Shown: positions 1 through 8,436 of the stretch, one piece after another
Layout: each line of letters starts with the position of its first letter
Numbering within the stretch: position 1 is the stretch's first letter
DNA from: CBFCZU01 sp965602635
Lineage (GTDB): Bacteria; Planctomycetota; Phycisphaerae; SM23-33
Length of the DNA: 8,436 nt
NCBI GenBank assembly: GCA_965602635.1
Contig: CBFCZU010000188.1
Coordinates: forward strand, 1 to 8,436
Direction: 5' to 3'
Position numbers and translations under genes: made by a program
Notes under the pieces: model-generated
Database searches by the model: none
The model's input: the letters and a program-made list of their open reading frames with translations, nothing else
Told to the model about the DNA's origin: nothing

Positions 1-19
1 CACAGGCTACAAGCCTGTG
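1..19. repeat. Perfect inverted repeat (hairpin) at the window edge
   Basis: Bases 1-8 (CACAGGCT) are the exact reverse complement of bases 12-19 (AGCCTGTG), with a three-base loop ACA. The right arm runs on as GCCACC, which could pair with bases lying before the window, so the element is probably truncated here. It may be a dispersed intergenic palindrome or the terminator of an upstream gene; no T-run follows on the + strand. Confidence 0.6.
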
Positions 20-70
20 CCACCAGAGCCCCATCCCCAAAACCTTAATGCACCCGCGCTGACGCGGAGC

Positions 71-99
71 TTGCCCGCGCGCCGGGTTCGTGGCATAGT
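71..99 (+). promoter_or_regulatory. Possible promoter of the 106-1632 gene
   Basis: TTGCCC (71-76) and CATAGT (94-99) are separated by 17 bases, each matching four of six sigma70 consensus positions. Transcription would start close to base 106, the A of the ATG. No clear Shine-Dalgarno precedes that ATG (the bases before it read GTGGACGC), so the message may be leaderless. The boxes are weak and the region is GC-rich, so this is tentative. Confidence 0.25.
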
Positions 100-105
100 G
101 GACGC

Positions 106-1632
106 ATGTCCGGGGAGCCCAAGCCACAGAAGAAGAAGAAGCGCTGGTCGCGGTGGAAGACGGTGCTGCTGGTCCTGGCCCTGCTGATCGTGGGGCTGGT
201 TGTGGCGCGGCGGCGGTGGGGGCGGCACGCCGACAAGGTTCTCCAGGCCGAGATCGACGCCATCCGCGCACGGGGCGAGCCGCTGGACTGGCTGGATTTC
301 AGGCCCGAGCCCATATACGACGAGGAGAACGCCGCCGAACTGTACGGCCAGGCCTGGGCCATCGCACTGCTCGACCCGGCCCTCGCCGCCGATGACGAGG
401 AGGCCACTCGCCTCGAGCGCCTGTGGAGCATGGTCTCTGACCTGATGTGCTACCCCGAGTTCCGGCGGGAGCACGCCGAGGACTTGCGGCGGATTCTGGC
501 ACTCTCGTCCGACGCGCTGGCGCTCTGCCGCAAGGCGCGGGGGCTGGACAAGGCTGACTGGAAACTCAACTTCCGCGGCCCGGCGGTGGTGGTGACGATC
601 CCGCCGCTGAGCCGCCAGCGCACGCTGGCCAGGCTTCTGTGCCTGGCGGCGATCACCGCCCACGAGGCGGGCGACGATGCCGCGGCCGTCGAGTACCTCC
701 GCGACGCCTTTGCCGCCGGCAGGGCCGTCGGGAAAGGGCCGACCCTCATCCACGCACTGGTCCATCTCGCCATCGACGCTCTGGCGACGAGTTGCGTGGA
801 GGAGATCGCCCCGGCGCTGCGCGTCGGCGGCGACCGCGGCGCTACGCCAGAGCAGGTCCGCAAGCTCATCGCCGAGCTTCTCGATGAGAAGCCCATCCGC
901 GAGGCCATGGTGCTGGGCTTCATGGGTGAGCGGGCGATGCAGTTCGACACGTTTGAGCGTTTCCGCCGCGGGCGGATGGCTGGCACCGGCATCGGGCTGC
1001 CCAGCCGAGGCGGGGCCTTGCTCAGAGCATTCCAGCCGATGCTGAAGATCGACGAGGCCCGCTTGCTGCGGCACATGACCGGTATCGTTGACGCCATGCG
1101 GGAGGAGACATTCCCGGCCGCAAAGGCGAAGATGCCGGTTTACGAGGCACCGAAATCAAAGATAGAGATGCTCACCAAGCTGCTCAGCAGCATACTCACC
1201 CCGAGCCTGAACCGGGCGGTGGCCCTCTGCTATCGGCAGCTCGCGATGCGCAAGATGGCGGCCGTGGCCCTGGCGATCCGCCTGTATGAGATCGACACCG
1301 GCAGCAGGCCCGAGAAGCTCGCCGACTTGGTGGGCAAGTACCTCCCAGCCTTGCCGACGGACCCCTTCGCCGCCGACGGGCGGCCGCTGGGCTACCTGCC
1401 AAAGGCCGGGAAGCCCAGGCTCTACTCTATCAGCCAAGACGGCAACGACGATGGCGGCGAGCTCGCCCTGGACAGCGAGGGCTACATAAACCGCGAGGCC
1501 CTGGACCTGGTCTTCTTCCTGAACGCAGGCGACCGCCCGGTGCGGCCGTGCGAGTGGGAGGACCCGACCTCTCAGCCGGGTGCGACAACGGTGCCTGCCT
1601 CGATGCCCGCGACCGCCCCTGCCGGGCGCTGA
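106..1632 (+). CDS. Membrane-anchored protein of unknown function with pseudopilin-like C-terminal segment
   Basis: This 508-residue protein is not recognised as a named family. It starts with a lysine/arginine-rich stretch (about residues 6-18), followed by one hydrophobic helix (about 19-34, rich in Leu/Val/Ile), then a long soluble part. This predicts a single-pass protein anchored by its N-terminus with the bulk outside the cytoplasm. Residues about 45-370 are mostly helical and Ala/Leu/Arg rich, with no catalytic motif I can name. Residues about 386-451 (ALAIRLYEIDTGSRPEKLAD, then LPTDPF and SQDGNDDGG) resemble the C-terminal part of type II secretion pseudopilin G-like proteins, where the Asp-rich end often binds calcium; planctomycetes commonly carry this segment in hypothetical proteins. 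There is no prepilin-peptidase motif at the N-terminus, so it is not itself a normal pseudopilin. The tail (489-508) is Pro/Ala/Thr rich. ATG 106 is the first possible start, because the frame has a TAA at 46-48 and no ATG or GTG between. It converges with the hydrolase gene, 18 bases apart. Confidence 0.85.
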   Translation: MSGEPKPQKKKKRWSRWKTVLLVLALLIVGLVVARRRWGRHADKVLQAEIDAIRARGEPLDWLDFRPEPIYDEENAAELYGQAWAIALLDPALAADDEEATRLERLWSMVSDLMCYPEFRREHAEDLRRILALSSDALALCRKARGLDKADWKLNFRGPAVVVTIPPLSRQRTLARLLCLAAITAHEAGDDAAAVEYLRDAFAAGRAVGKGPTLIHALVHLAIDALATSCVEEIAPALRVGGDRGATPEQVRKLIAELLDEKPIREAMVLGFMGERAMQFDTFERFRRGRMAGTGIGLPSRGGALLRAFQPMLKIDEARLLRHMTGIVDAMREETFPAAKAKMPVYEAPKSKIEMLTKLLSSILTPSLNRAVALCYRQLAMRKMAAVALAIRLYEIDTGSRPEKLADLVGKYLPALPTDPFAADGRPLGYLPKAGKPRLYSISQDGNDDGGELALDSEGYINREALDLVFFLNAGDRPVRPCEWEDPTSQPGATTVPASMPATAPAGR

Positions 1633-1639
1633 GCCCGGC
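1621..1639. terminator. GC hairpin over the stop codon, possible bidirectional terminator
   Basis: GCCGGGC (1621-1627) pairs perfectly with GCCCGGC (1633-1639). The five-base loop GCTGA contains the TGA stop of the 106-1632 gene. It lies 12 bases beyond the TAG of the convergent gene (1651-1653), so it could act on both transcripts. No T-run follows on either strand, so simple intrinsic termination is not certain. Confidence 0.4.
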
Positions 1640-1650
1640 CTCGCCGCCCG

Positions 1651-4600
1651 CTACCTGAGCACCTCGAAGACCGGGGGGCTCATCAGCCCGTGGTCGTTGA
1701 GCAGGTATTCGTCGGTCCACTGCTCGTGGTGGGGGTCGAACTCGCCGGGCCCGGTCCAGGGCAGCCAGGGCACGTGCAGCGGCCCGAGGATGTTGTGCCG
1801 CCCGCCGATGACCTCCACGACCACCTCGTCGCATTTCTGCTCGGCCAGGGCTTCGGCGATGTCGGCGGCCATCGGCGCCCAGGGCAGGACGAAGGTTTGC
1901 TCGCCGACGTGCACGGCCGCGCACGTGCACTTGACCTGCGGCAGCGACAGCCGCACGCGCCGCCCGGCCGAGGCCGCCTCGCGGACGGATGGATCGACCT
2001 TCACGCGGTAGCCGACCGCCCCGCCGTAGAAGTCCAGCCCCTGCCCGACCCACGAGCCGGCCGACAGCTCCGTCGGCGGGCGGGTGAGCGTCCAGCCGTC
2101 GCCGGAGCGACGGACGCCGAAATCGCCCAGCAGGTGCAGATCCTCCAGCTCGATGTCGGAGCGGTAGTCGCAGGCCAGCAGCAGCTCGTTGCCCCCGGCG
2201 GCGACCGCGGCGGCCATGTCCACCTTCTGCAGGTCCTCGTCCAGCCACCAGCCCGTTGGCGCCGACGAGACGGCCTGGCCGTTGAGGGAGATCTCGAATT
2301 CCTCCGGGCGCTCGATCGCCATCTCCAGGCGACGCGGCACGTCGGTGACGTGGAAGGCGAACTTCATCTCCACGCGCCCGCGGACGGTCCGGTCGAACCG
2401 CCCGGTCTGGGCGAGGTACCATGGCTGGCAACCACGGTTGGCGCGGCTGCCGAGGCCCCAGTGCTCGCGTATCTTCTCATCGGCCAGCAGCACCGGCAGC
2501 GGCTCGGAGAACTCGCCCTCGCCGATCCGGTAGCGGCAGCGGTCCAGCGGCATGGTGTTGGGCTCGAGCAGCTCGACGGCCCACGGCCCGGCGGCCTCGG
2601 CCGACGATACGCGCCGGCGCTGCCGCCTCGGGCGCTCAGCCCCGCGAACGCTCAGCCCCAGGCTCAGCAGGGCCGAGCCCGTCGGCGGAAGCTCAAGCTC
2701 GAACTCCACCCGGTTGCCCTCGGCCGAGGCGTCCACTCGCTCGCGGCGTCCGCTGACCGCGTCCCACAGGACAACGGGCCTGCGCCCACGGACGGAGAAC
2801 TGCACCCGGTGCCCGGCCTGGCGGTCGTGCGACTGGGCGAAGAGGAGTTGCCCGCCGGAGACCTTGCGGAGCATGGTCCAGACGGCGGCGGCTTGGCTTC
2901 CGGCCTCGGCGACCGACACGCGCCGCTCCAGCAGCGGTTCGATGGCGCCCACGACCGAGGCCACGTCGCCGCAGCGGTGGGCACGCCCGGTCAGGTCGGC
3001 CAGCTTCCGGGACGGATCGCCGTCGGCGCGGTCGGGCAGCGGCTCGATGAAGACCACCGGCCCGCCGGAATTGATGAAGCGCTTCAGCAGCGAGATGGTC
3101 GAGCCGCGCAGCGTCACCGCCGGCGGCACCACCACCAGCCGGTAGCTCATCTGGCCGACCTTCAACTGCCCCTTGCTCACCTTGGCGTGCCTGGCAAGCA
3201 GCGACTCGTCGCCCAGGTCGTAGTCGTAGTGCTCGTCGAGCAGCTTCTCCAGCAGGGCGTCGAACGCCTGCTGAAGGGCTCCGGCAGCGCCCTCGAACGG
3301 CAGGCCCCAGCCGCTCTCGATGGTGTGGATCACCAGCACGTCCCGGACCGCCTTGCCCTGCGTCAGCGCCAGGCTCAGGCGGGCGAAGTAGTCCTCCACC
3401 GTCTTGTAGTACTTCCACCAGGGGCTGTGGGGGAAGATGCTGGCGGGGTAGTCGCGCTTGCCGCCGCCGGCGAGGCTGTAGAGCGACAGGTGCGGGCAGC
3501 GGAAGTTGACGCCCAGGACGTATTGCCACCCGCCGTTGAACTTGTGGCCCTCCAGCGGCCAGTCCCACCCCGTGCAGCCATACAGCTCGCTGAGCACGCG
3601 CTGCCGGGCGAGCTGGTCGGCCACCGAGCTGCACTGCTTGACCACGGCGATGTCACGCCGCTGGTCGGTGAGCATGTCGATTCCCGGCCACTGCTGGTGC
3701 TCGTAGTGCGGCATGGCGGCGCCGATGCAGCGGCGCTGCGTGTCGAAGCGCTCCTCGGCGAGGTAGTGGCCGGTGAGGGCGATGTTGTGCCGCTCGCACC
3801 ACTGGCCGATCTGGGCGGAGAAGTTCTCGACGAACAGCTCCGTCAGCGTGCGGTAGTAGTCGTGGCAGACCTTTGAGAATCCGCCGCCGGCGGGCGGGTA
3901 CAGCAGCTCGGCCAGGTGGTCGCGGATGTCGTAGCCCCGGCGGCTCCTGAACTGCACCGGCAGCTCGCCCGTCCATGGCAGCGCCGCCAGGCGGCCTGGT
4001 ACGTCGATCCGGCCGGCGTGCGAGAAGTTCGGCTCGTCGGTGAAGATCGCCGGGATCACCCCGCCGAAGTCGCCGGCGTAGCGGTCGGCGTATGGCTGGT
4101 ACGACAGGCGGATGAACTCCGCGACGGCCTCGGCGCTGAGCGTGTCGAGGTAGGGCGCGTCGTTGAACCACGCGCTGGGCCGGGAGACGCCGGCAGCGAA
4201 GGCCACCAACTTTTCTCCCTGCTCGACATGCCCGCCGTCGTCGAGGGCGCGGTACGAGACGATAGCCCCGGCCGGGTCGGACCTGACGGCGAAGCTGCCC
4301 TGGCGCTCCAGCTCCGGGGGGAACTCGTCGCGGTCCGCCGCGACGAGCACGTGCACGCCCATCGCCGCCCGGCCGCGCGTCACCAGCCCGCCGGCGGCGC
4401 CCGAGGGCCAGCGGTCCTCGTCGTAGAGGTACGCCTTCATGTCGAGCTCGCGCGCCTTGCCCGCGCACGCCGATATGCACTCGAACCACTCCTCCGAGAG
4501 GTAGGGCGTCTTCAGCCCGTAGCGGCTATGCATGAAGAACCCGCCCATCCCGGCGGTGTGCATCTGCTCGATCTGCCGGCAGAGCCGCTCGGGCTTCATC

Positions 4601-4689
4601 TCGGCGTTCCACGCCCAGAAGGGCGCGCTGCGATAGATGCTCGGAGGATCCGCCCACGCCTGGTCTGCCCACGGCTGGTTACCGCTCAC
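1651..4689 (-). CDS. Putative glycoside hydrolase, GH106 (alpha-L-rhamnosidase)-like, cytoplasmic
   Basis: The 1012-residue product resembles large planctomycete and Bacteroidetes hydrolases grouped near GH106, which remove alpha-L-rhamnose from complex polysaccharides; substrate here is inferred only. Residues about 20-105 contain the typical opening of the catalytic barrel (SAPFWAWNAEMKPE, GMGGFFMHSRYGLKTPYL, then YDEDRWPSG). Acidic candidates for catalysis or metal binding lie in IFTDEPNF (215-222), GHYLAEE (307-313) and LSELYG (366-371). GVNFRCPHLSLYSLAGGGKR and PHSPWW (about 393-425) are further family-like signatures. Residues about 448-590 look like a glutamine-amidotransferase-like fold found in such enzymes (LVVVPPAV, then GGPVVFIEPLP). 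Beta-rich regions follow, including a probable sugar-binding jelly roll (about 770-1000). There is no signal peptide or membrane helix. The frame stays open upstream to 5019, but GTG 4689 is chosen because GGGAGGTG stands just ahead of it and homology-like sequence begins about 20 residues later; the upstream 110 codons overlap the promoter and look non-coding. Exact family and specificity remain unsure. Confidence 0.8.
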   Translation of the reverse strand: MSGNQPWADQAWADPPSIYRSAPFWAWNAEMKPERLCRQIEQMHTAGMGGFFMHSRYGLKTPYLSEEWFECISACAGKARELDMKAYLYDEDRWPSGAAGGLVTRGRAAMGVHVLVAADRDEFPPELERQGSFAVRSDPAGAIVSYRALDDGGHVEQGEKLVAFAAGVSRPSAWFNDAPYLDTLSAEAVAEFIRLSYQPYADRYAGDFGGVIPAIFTDEPNFSHAGRIDVPGRLAALPWTGELPVQFRSRRGYDIRDHLAELLYPPAGGGFSKVCHDYYRTLTELFVENFSAQIGQWCERHNIALTGHYLAEERFDTQRRCIGAAMPHYEHQQWPGIDMLTDQRRDIAVVKQCSSVADQLARQRVLSELYGCTGWDWPLEGHKFNGGWQYVLGVNFRCPHLSLYSLAGGGKRDYPASIFPHSPWWKYYKTVEDYFARLSLALTQGKAVRDVLVIHTIESGWGLPFEGAAGALQQAFDALLEKLLDEHYDYDLGDESLLARHAKVSKGQLKVGQMSYRLVVVPPAVTLRGSTISLLKRFINSGGPVVFIEPLPDRADGDPSRKLADLTGRAHRCGDVASVVGAIEPLLERRVSVAEAGSQAAAVWTMLRKVSGGQLLFAQSHDRQAGHRVQFSVRGRRPVVLWDAVSGRRERVDASAEGNRVEFELELPPTGSALLSLGLSVRGAERPRRQRRRVSSAEAAGPWAVELLEPNTMPLDRCRYRIGEGEFSEPLPVLLADEKIREHWGLGSRANRGCQPWYLAQTGRFDRTVRGRVEMKFAFHVTDVPRRLEMAIERPEEFEISLNGQAVSSAPTGWWLDEDLQKVDMAAAVAAGGNELLLACDYRSDIELEDLHLLGDFGVRRSGDGWTLTRPPTELSAGSWVGQGLDFYGGAVGYRVKVDPSVREAASAGRRVRLSLPQVKCTCAAVHVGEQTFVLPWAPMAADIAEALAEQKCDEVVVEVIGGRHNILGPLHVPWLPWTGPGEFDPHHEQWTDEYLLNDHGLMSPPVFEVLR

Positions 4690-4693
4690 CTGG

Positions 4694-4701
4694 CACCTCC
4701 C
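4694..4701 (-). promoter_or_regulatory. Shine-Dalgarno that fixes the GTG start of the hydrolase
   Basis: On the minus strand GGGAGGTG (4701 to 4694) precedes the GTG at 4689-4687, with five bases between the GGAGGT core and the start codon. No comparable site precedes the in-frame ATG codons at 4737 or 5019, so this site decides the start. Confidence 0.75.
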
Positions 4702-4735
4702 TGTCGTCTTGGTCACCTGTATTCTGGAGCAAGGC

Positions 4736-4763
4736 ATTGTCGCCGGACAGGGCGAGCGGTCAA
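4736..4763 (-). promoter_or_regulatory. Candidate promoter of the hydrolase gene
   Basis: Read on the minus strand, TTGACC (4763-4758) matches five of six -35 positions and GACAAT (4741-4736) four of six -10 positions, with a 16-base spacer. Transcription would begin near 4729, giving a leader of about 40 bases that contains the strong Shine-Dalgarno. No operator is evident around it. Confidence 0.4.
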
Positions 4764-5002
4764 GTGGCGAGCACAAGCCAATGCGCCCGCGGCCGCGGTG
4801 GGGGCGCGGCGGGCAATAAATGCATGCATCGCCATAGATACGTCCACCCGCGCCCGGGCGCTGTCGCGGCCCCGCAGCCATTGATCGAACGGCTTCTCGG
4901 CCTCCGGCCAGAGGGCAGGCCGGGGCAGATTGCCAACAGTTTCCAACAGGATTGCCACTGATTGTGCCCAATTCGGGGATGTGCCCAATATGTAGGGCCC
5001 CC
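4764..5002. other. Intergenic stretch between the two divergent promoters, no convincing gene
   Basis: I find no gene that I can support here. The stretch contains a perfect ten-base palindrome ATGCATGCAT (4821-4830). It also contains a hairpin at 4902-4925 whose CCGGCC (4904-4909) and GGCCGG (4918-4923) arms flank an eight-base loop, extended by two further pairs. The right end holds a cluster of short direct repeats listed separately. A minus-strand frame of 91 codons (4713-4988) spans it but lacks a ribosome binding site and runs through the hydrolase promoter. Part of the stretch could be decayed coding or mobile DNA. Confidence 0.5.
4928..4989. repeat. Cluster of short direct repeats upstream of the nrdJ promoter
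   Basis: Three repeat pairs are packed into about 60 bases. GATTGCCA occurs at 4928-4935 and 4950-4957, CCAACAG at 4933-4939 and 4943-4949, and the ten-mer TGTGCCCAAT at 4963-4972 and 4980-4989 (17-base period). The last copy ends 13 bases before the -35 box of the rightward promoter. They could be binding sites for a regulator of nrdJ, or the multi-repeat end of a relict insertion sequence; no transposase gene is present to decide. Confidence 0.6.
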
Positions 5003-5031
5003 TTGAAATTCGACCCCACGTTTGTTAGAAT
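5003..5031 (+). promoter_or_regulatory. Strong sigma70-type promoter for nrdJ
   Basis: TTGAAA (5003-5008) and TAGAAT (5026-5031) each match five of six consensus positions and are spaced by exactly 17 bases. Transcription should start near 5038-5039, giving a leader of about 311 bases before the ATG at 5350. It is the best promoter match I found in the window. A weaker candidate lies downstream (TTGACC 5133-5138, TAAGGT 5155-5160). Confidence 0.6.
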
Positions 5032-5200
5032 TATGTTTGGTGTTTAGAGCTGTTGAGAGCTTTTTTGGAGTAAAGCAATCCTTTGTGAGGGTGTATGTTA
5101 CAAAAAATCACAACATTTCGGAGGAATTAGACTTGACCTATACCACATGTTGGGTAAGGTTGGTCTCCGGTTGAAGGGCTTTTCGATGTGCCTTTCTTTG

Positions 5201-5224
5201 GCCGGCCCGAAACCCTGGGTCGGC
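5201..5224 (+). repeat. Leader stem-loop 1 (8 bp)
   Basis: GCCGGCCC (5201-5208) pairs with GGGTCGGC (5217-5224) over eight positions, one of them a G-U pair, around the loop GAAACCCT. It is not followed by a T-run, so it is more likely an RNA structural element than a terminator. Confidence 0.6.
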
Positions 5225-5245
5225 ATGAGGCTGGTCGTCGAATTT

Positions 5246-5288
5246 GGCCAAGCGGGCCGAGAGAAGGATTTCGAGGCCCCGCTTGGCC
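5246..5288 (+). repeat. Leader stem-loop 2 (11 bp plus bulged extension)
   Basis: GGCCAAGCGGG (5246-5256) is the exact reverse complement of CCCGCTTGGCC (5278-5288). One bulged C at 5277 permits two or more further pairs inside, leaving a purine-rich loop of about 16 bases (5259-5274, GAGAGAAGGATTTCGA). No T-run follows. This is the most stable structure in the leader and ends 61 bases before the start codon. Confidence 0.7.
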
Positions 5289-5337
5289 GTTCAAGTTGTC
5301 ATTACTCGGCTTTTGTCTCGGCATTTCTGTTTTGCAT

Positions 5338-5344
5338 GGAGAGG
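5338..5344 (+). promoter_or_regulatory. Shine-Dalgarno that fixes the nrdJ start
   Basis: GGAGAGG at 5338-5344 stands five bases before ATG 5350. The frame is open back to an ATG at 5188, but that start has no ribosome binding site, lies within the structured leader, and would add 54 residues unlike NrdJ. Confidence 0.75.
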
Positions 5345-5349
5345 TTTCG

Positions 5350-8376
<3,027 letters not shown>

Positions 8377-8378
8377 CC

Positions 8379-8409
8379 CGGATGTTGCACGACGGGCGTG
8401 CAACATCCG
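8379..8409 (+). terminator. Perfect 13-bp hairpin after nrdJ, probable terminator
   Basis: CGGATGTTGCACG (8379-8391) is the exact reverse complement of CGTGCAACATCCG (8397-8409), with loop ACGGG. It begins three bases after the TAG stop. No T-run follows, so it may protect the 3' end, act with Rho, or belong to a dispersed palindrome family. An alternative pairing of AGCCCG (8375-8380) with CGGGCT (8415-8420) is also possible. Bases 8410-8436 show nothing else. Confidence 0.55.
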
Positions 8410-8436
8410 CCCCACGGGCTTCGACGCGAGCGACTT

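Larger units (their letters stand above)
5039..5349 (+). promoter_or_regulatory. Long structured 5' leader of nrdJ, candidate cis-regulatory RNA
   Basis: The predicted leader is about 311 bases, far longer than needed for translation. Its first half is AT-rich: bases 5021-5140 contain 42 G/C of 120 by hand count, against roughly two thirds in the genes. It includes a weak hairpin with a T-run (AGAGCT 5046-5051, AGCTTT 5058-5063, T to 5066). The second half has two strong stem-loops (5201-5224 and 5246-5288), then pyrimidine-rich sequence up to the Shine-Dalgarno. I could not find the conserved core of a cobalamin riboswitch, which would be the obvious expectation for a B12-dependent enzyme. 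I recall that a bioinformatically predicted nrdJ leader RNA motif has been described from metagenomes, but I cannot check identity here. A role in controlling nrdJ is inferred from position and structure only. Confidence 0.45.

Noticed and set aside
7..1074. Open frame of 355 codons on the - strand opposite the first gene
   Set aside because: The translation is rich in Gln, Arg and Gly with poly-Pro and no domain, and the + strand frame has a clear anchor and C-terminal segment.
1690..3876. Open frame of 728 codons on the + strand opposite the hydrolase gene
   Set aside because: It is a shadow of a GC-rich gene. Its translation is Arg/Pro/Gln/Val-rich with no domain, and the minus strand has recognisable family motifs and a ribosome site.
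4713..4988. Minus-strand frame of 91 codons in the intergenic region
   Set aside because: It has no ribosome site, overlaps the hydrolase promoter and the repeat cluster, and has no recognisable domain. A decayed gene fragment in the middle cannot be excluded.
4690..5019. 110-residue N-terminal extension of the hydrolase from ATG 5019
   Set aside because: It would cross the promoter and repeat cluster, has no ribosome site, and has a composition unlike the enzyme. GTG 4689 has a strong Shine-Dalgarno.
5046..5066. Intrinsic terminator or attenuator early in the leader
   Set aside because: The stem is only six pairs including a G-U, and three of the six T residues are used in the stem, so it is too weak to call.
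5141..5156. Imperfect 16-bp palindrome (TACC, eight bases, GGTA) considered as an NrdR box
   Set aside because: Only the outer four and one inner position are symmetric, and it matches few positions of the NrdR consensus. It also lies more than 100 bases downstream of the best promoter.
5188..5349. 54-residue N-terminal extension of NrdJ from ATG 5188
   Set aside because: There is no ribosome site, it runs through both leader stem-loops, and the sequence is unlike NrdJ. ATG 5350 has GGAGAGG at good spacing.
5039..5349. Cobalamin riboswitch
   Set aside because: I searched the leader by eye for the conserved B12-box core and its GCC-GGTG and CCACTG-type segments and found none. A covariance-model search would settle it.

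Overview
The window reads as part of a high-GC bacterial chromosome, most likely from Planctomycetota (Phycisphaerae-like). This is inferred from three things: GC-rich third codon positions; a membrane-anchored protein with a planctomycete-style pseudopilin-like C-terminus; and a large GH106-like glycoside hydrolase without a signal peptide, beside a zinc-ribbon type B12-dependent ribonucleotide reductase. No rRNA, tRNA, CRISPR array or intact transposase gene is visible.

Layout. Bases 1-105 hold a perfect hairpin cut by the window edge and a possible promoter. Bases 106-1632 (+) encode a 508-residue membrane-anchored protein of unknown function. Its stop codon sits in the loop of a GC hairpin that also lies just beyond the end of the convergent gene. 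Bases 1651-4689 (-) encode a 1012-residue putative glycoside hydrolase that starts at a GTG with a strong Shine-Dalgarno. A 660-base divergent intergenic region follows (4690-5349). It carries the hydrolase promoter, a cluster of short direct repeats, a near-consensus sigma70-type promoter facing right, and a leader of about 310 bases that begins AT-rich and ends in two strong stem-loops. Bases 5350-8376 (+) encode the 1008-residue adenosylcobalamin-dependent ribonucleotide reductase NrdJ. A perfect 13-bp hairpin follows its stop codon.

The three genes do not form an operon: the first two converge, and the second and third diverge. NrdJ makes deoxyribonucleotides for DNA synthesis, the hydrolase probably cleaves a plant- or algal-type polysaccharide fragment, and the first protein is unassigned. 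I see no functional link between them. The parts most worth a second look are the long structured leader of nrdJ, which looks like a cis-regulatory RNA but lacks a recognisable cobalamin box, and a short segment of deviant codon usage with internal palindromes inside nrdJ that encodes a low-complexity linker before the C-terminal zinc ribbon.
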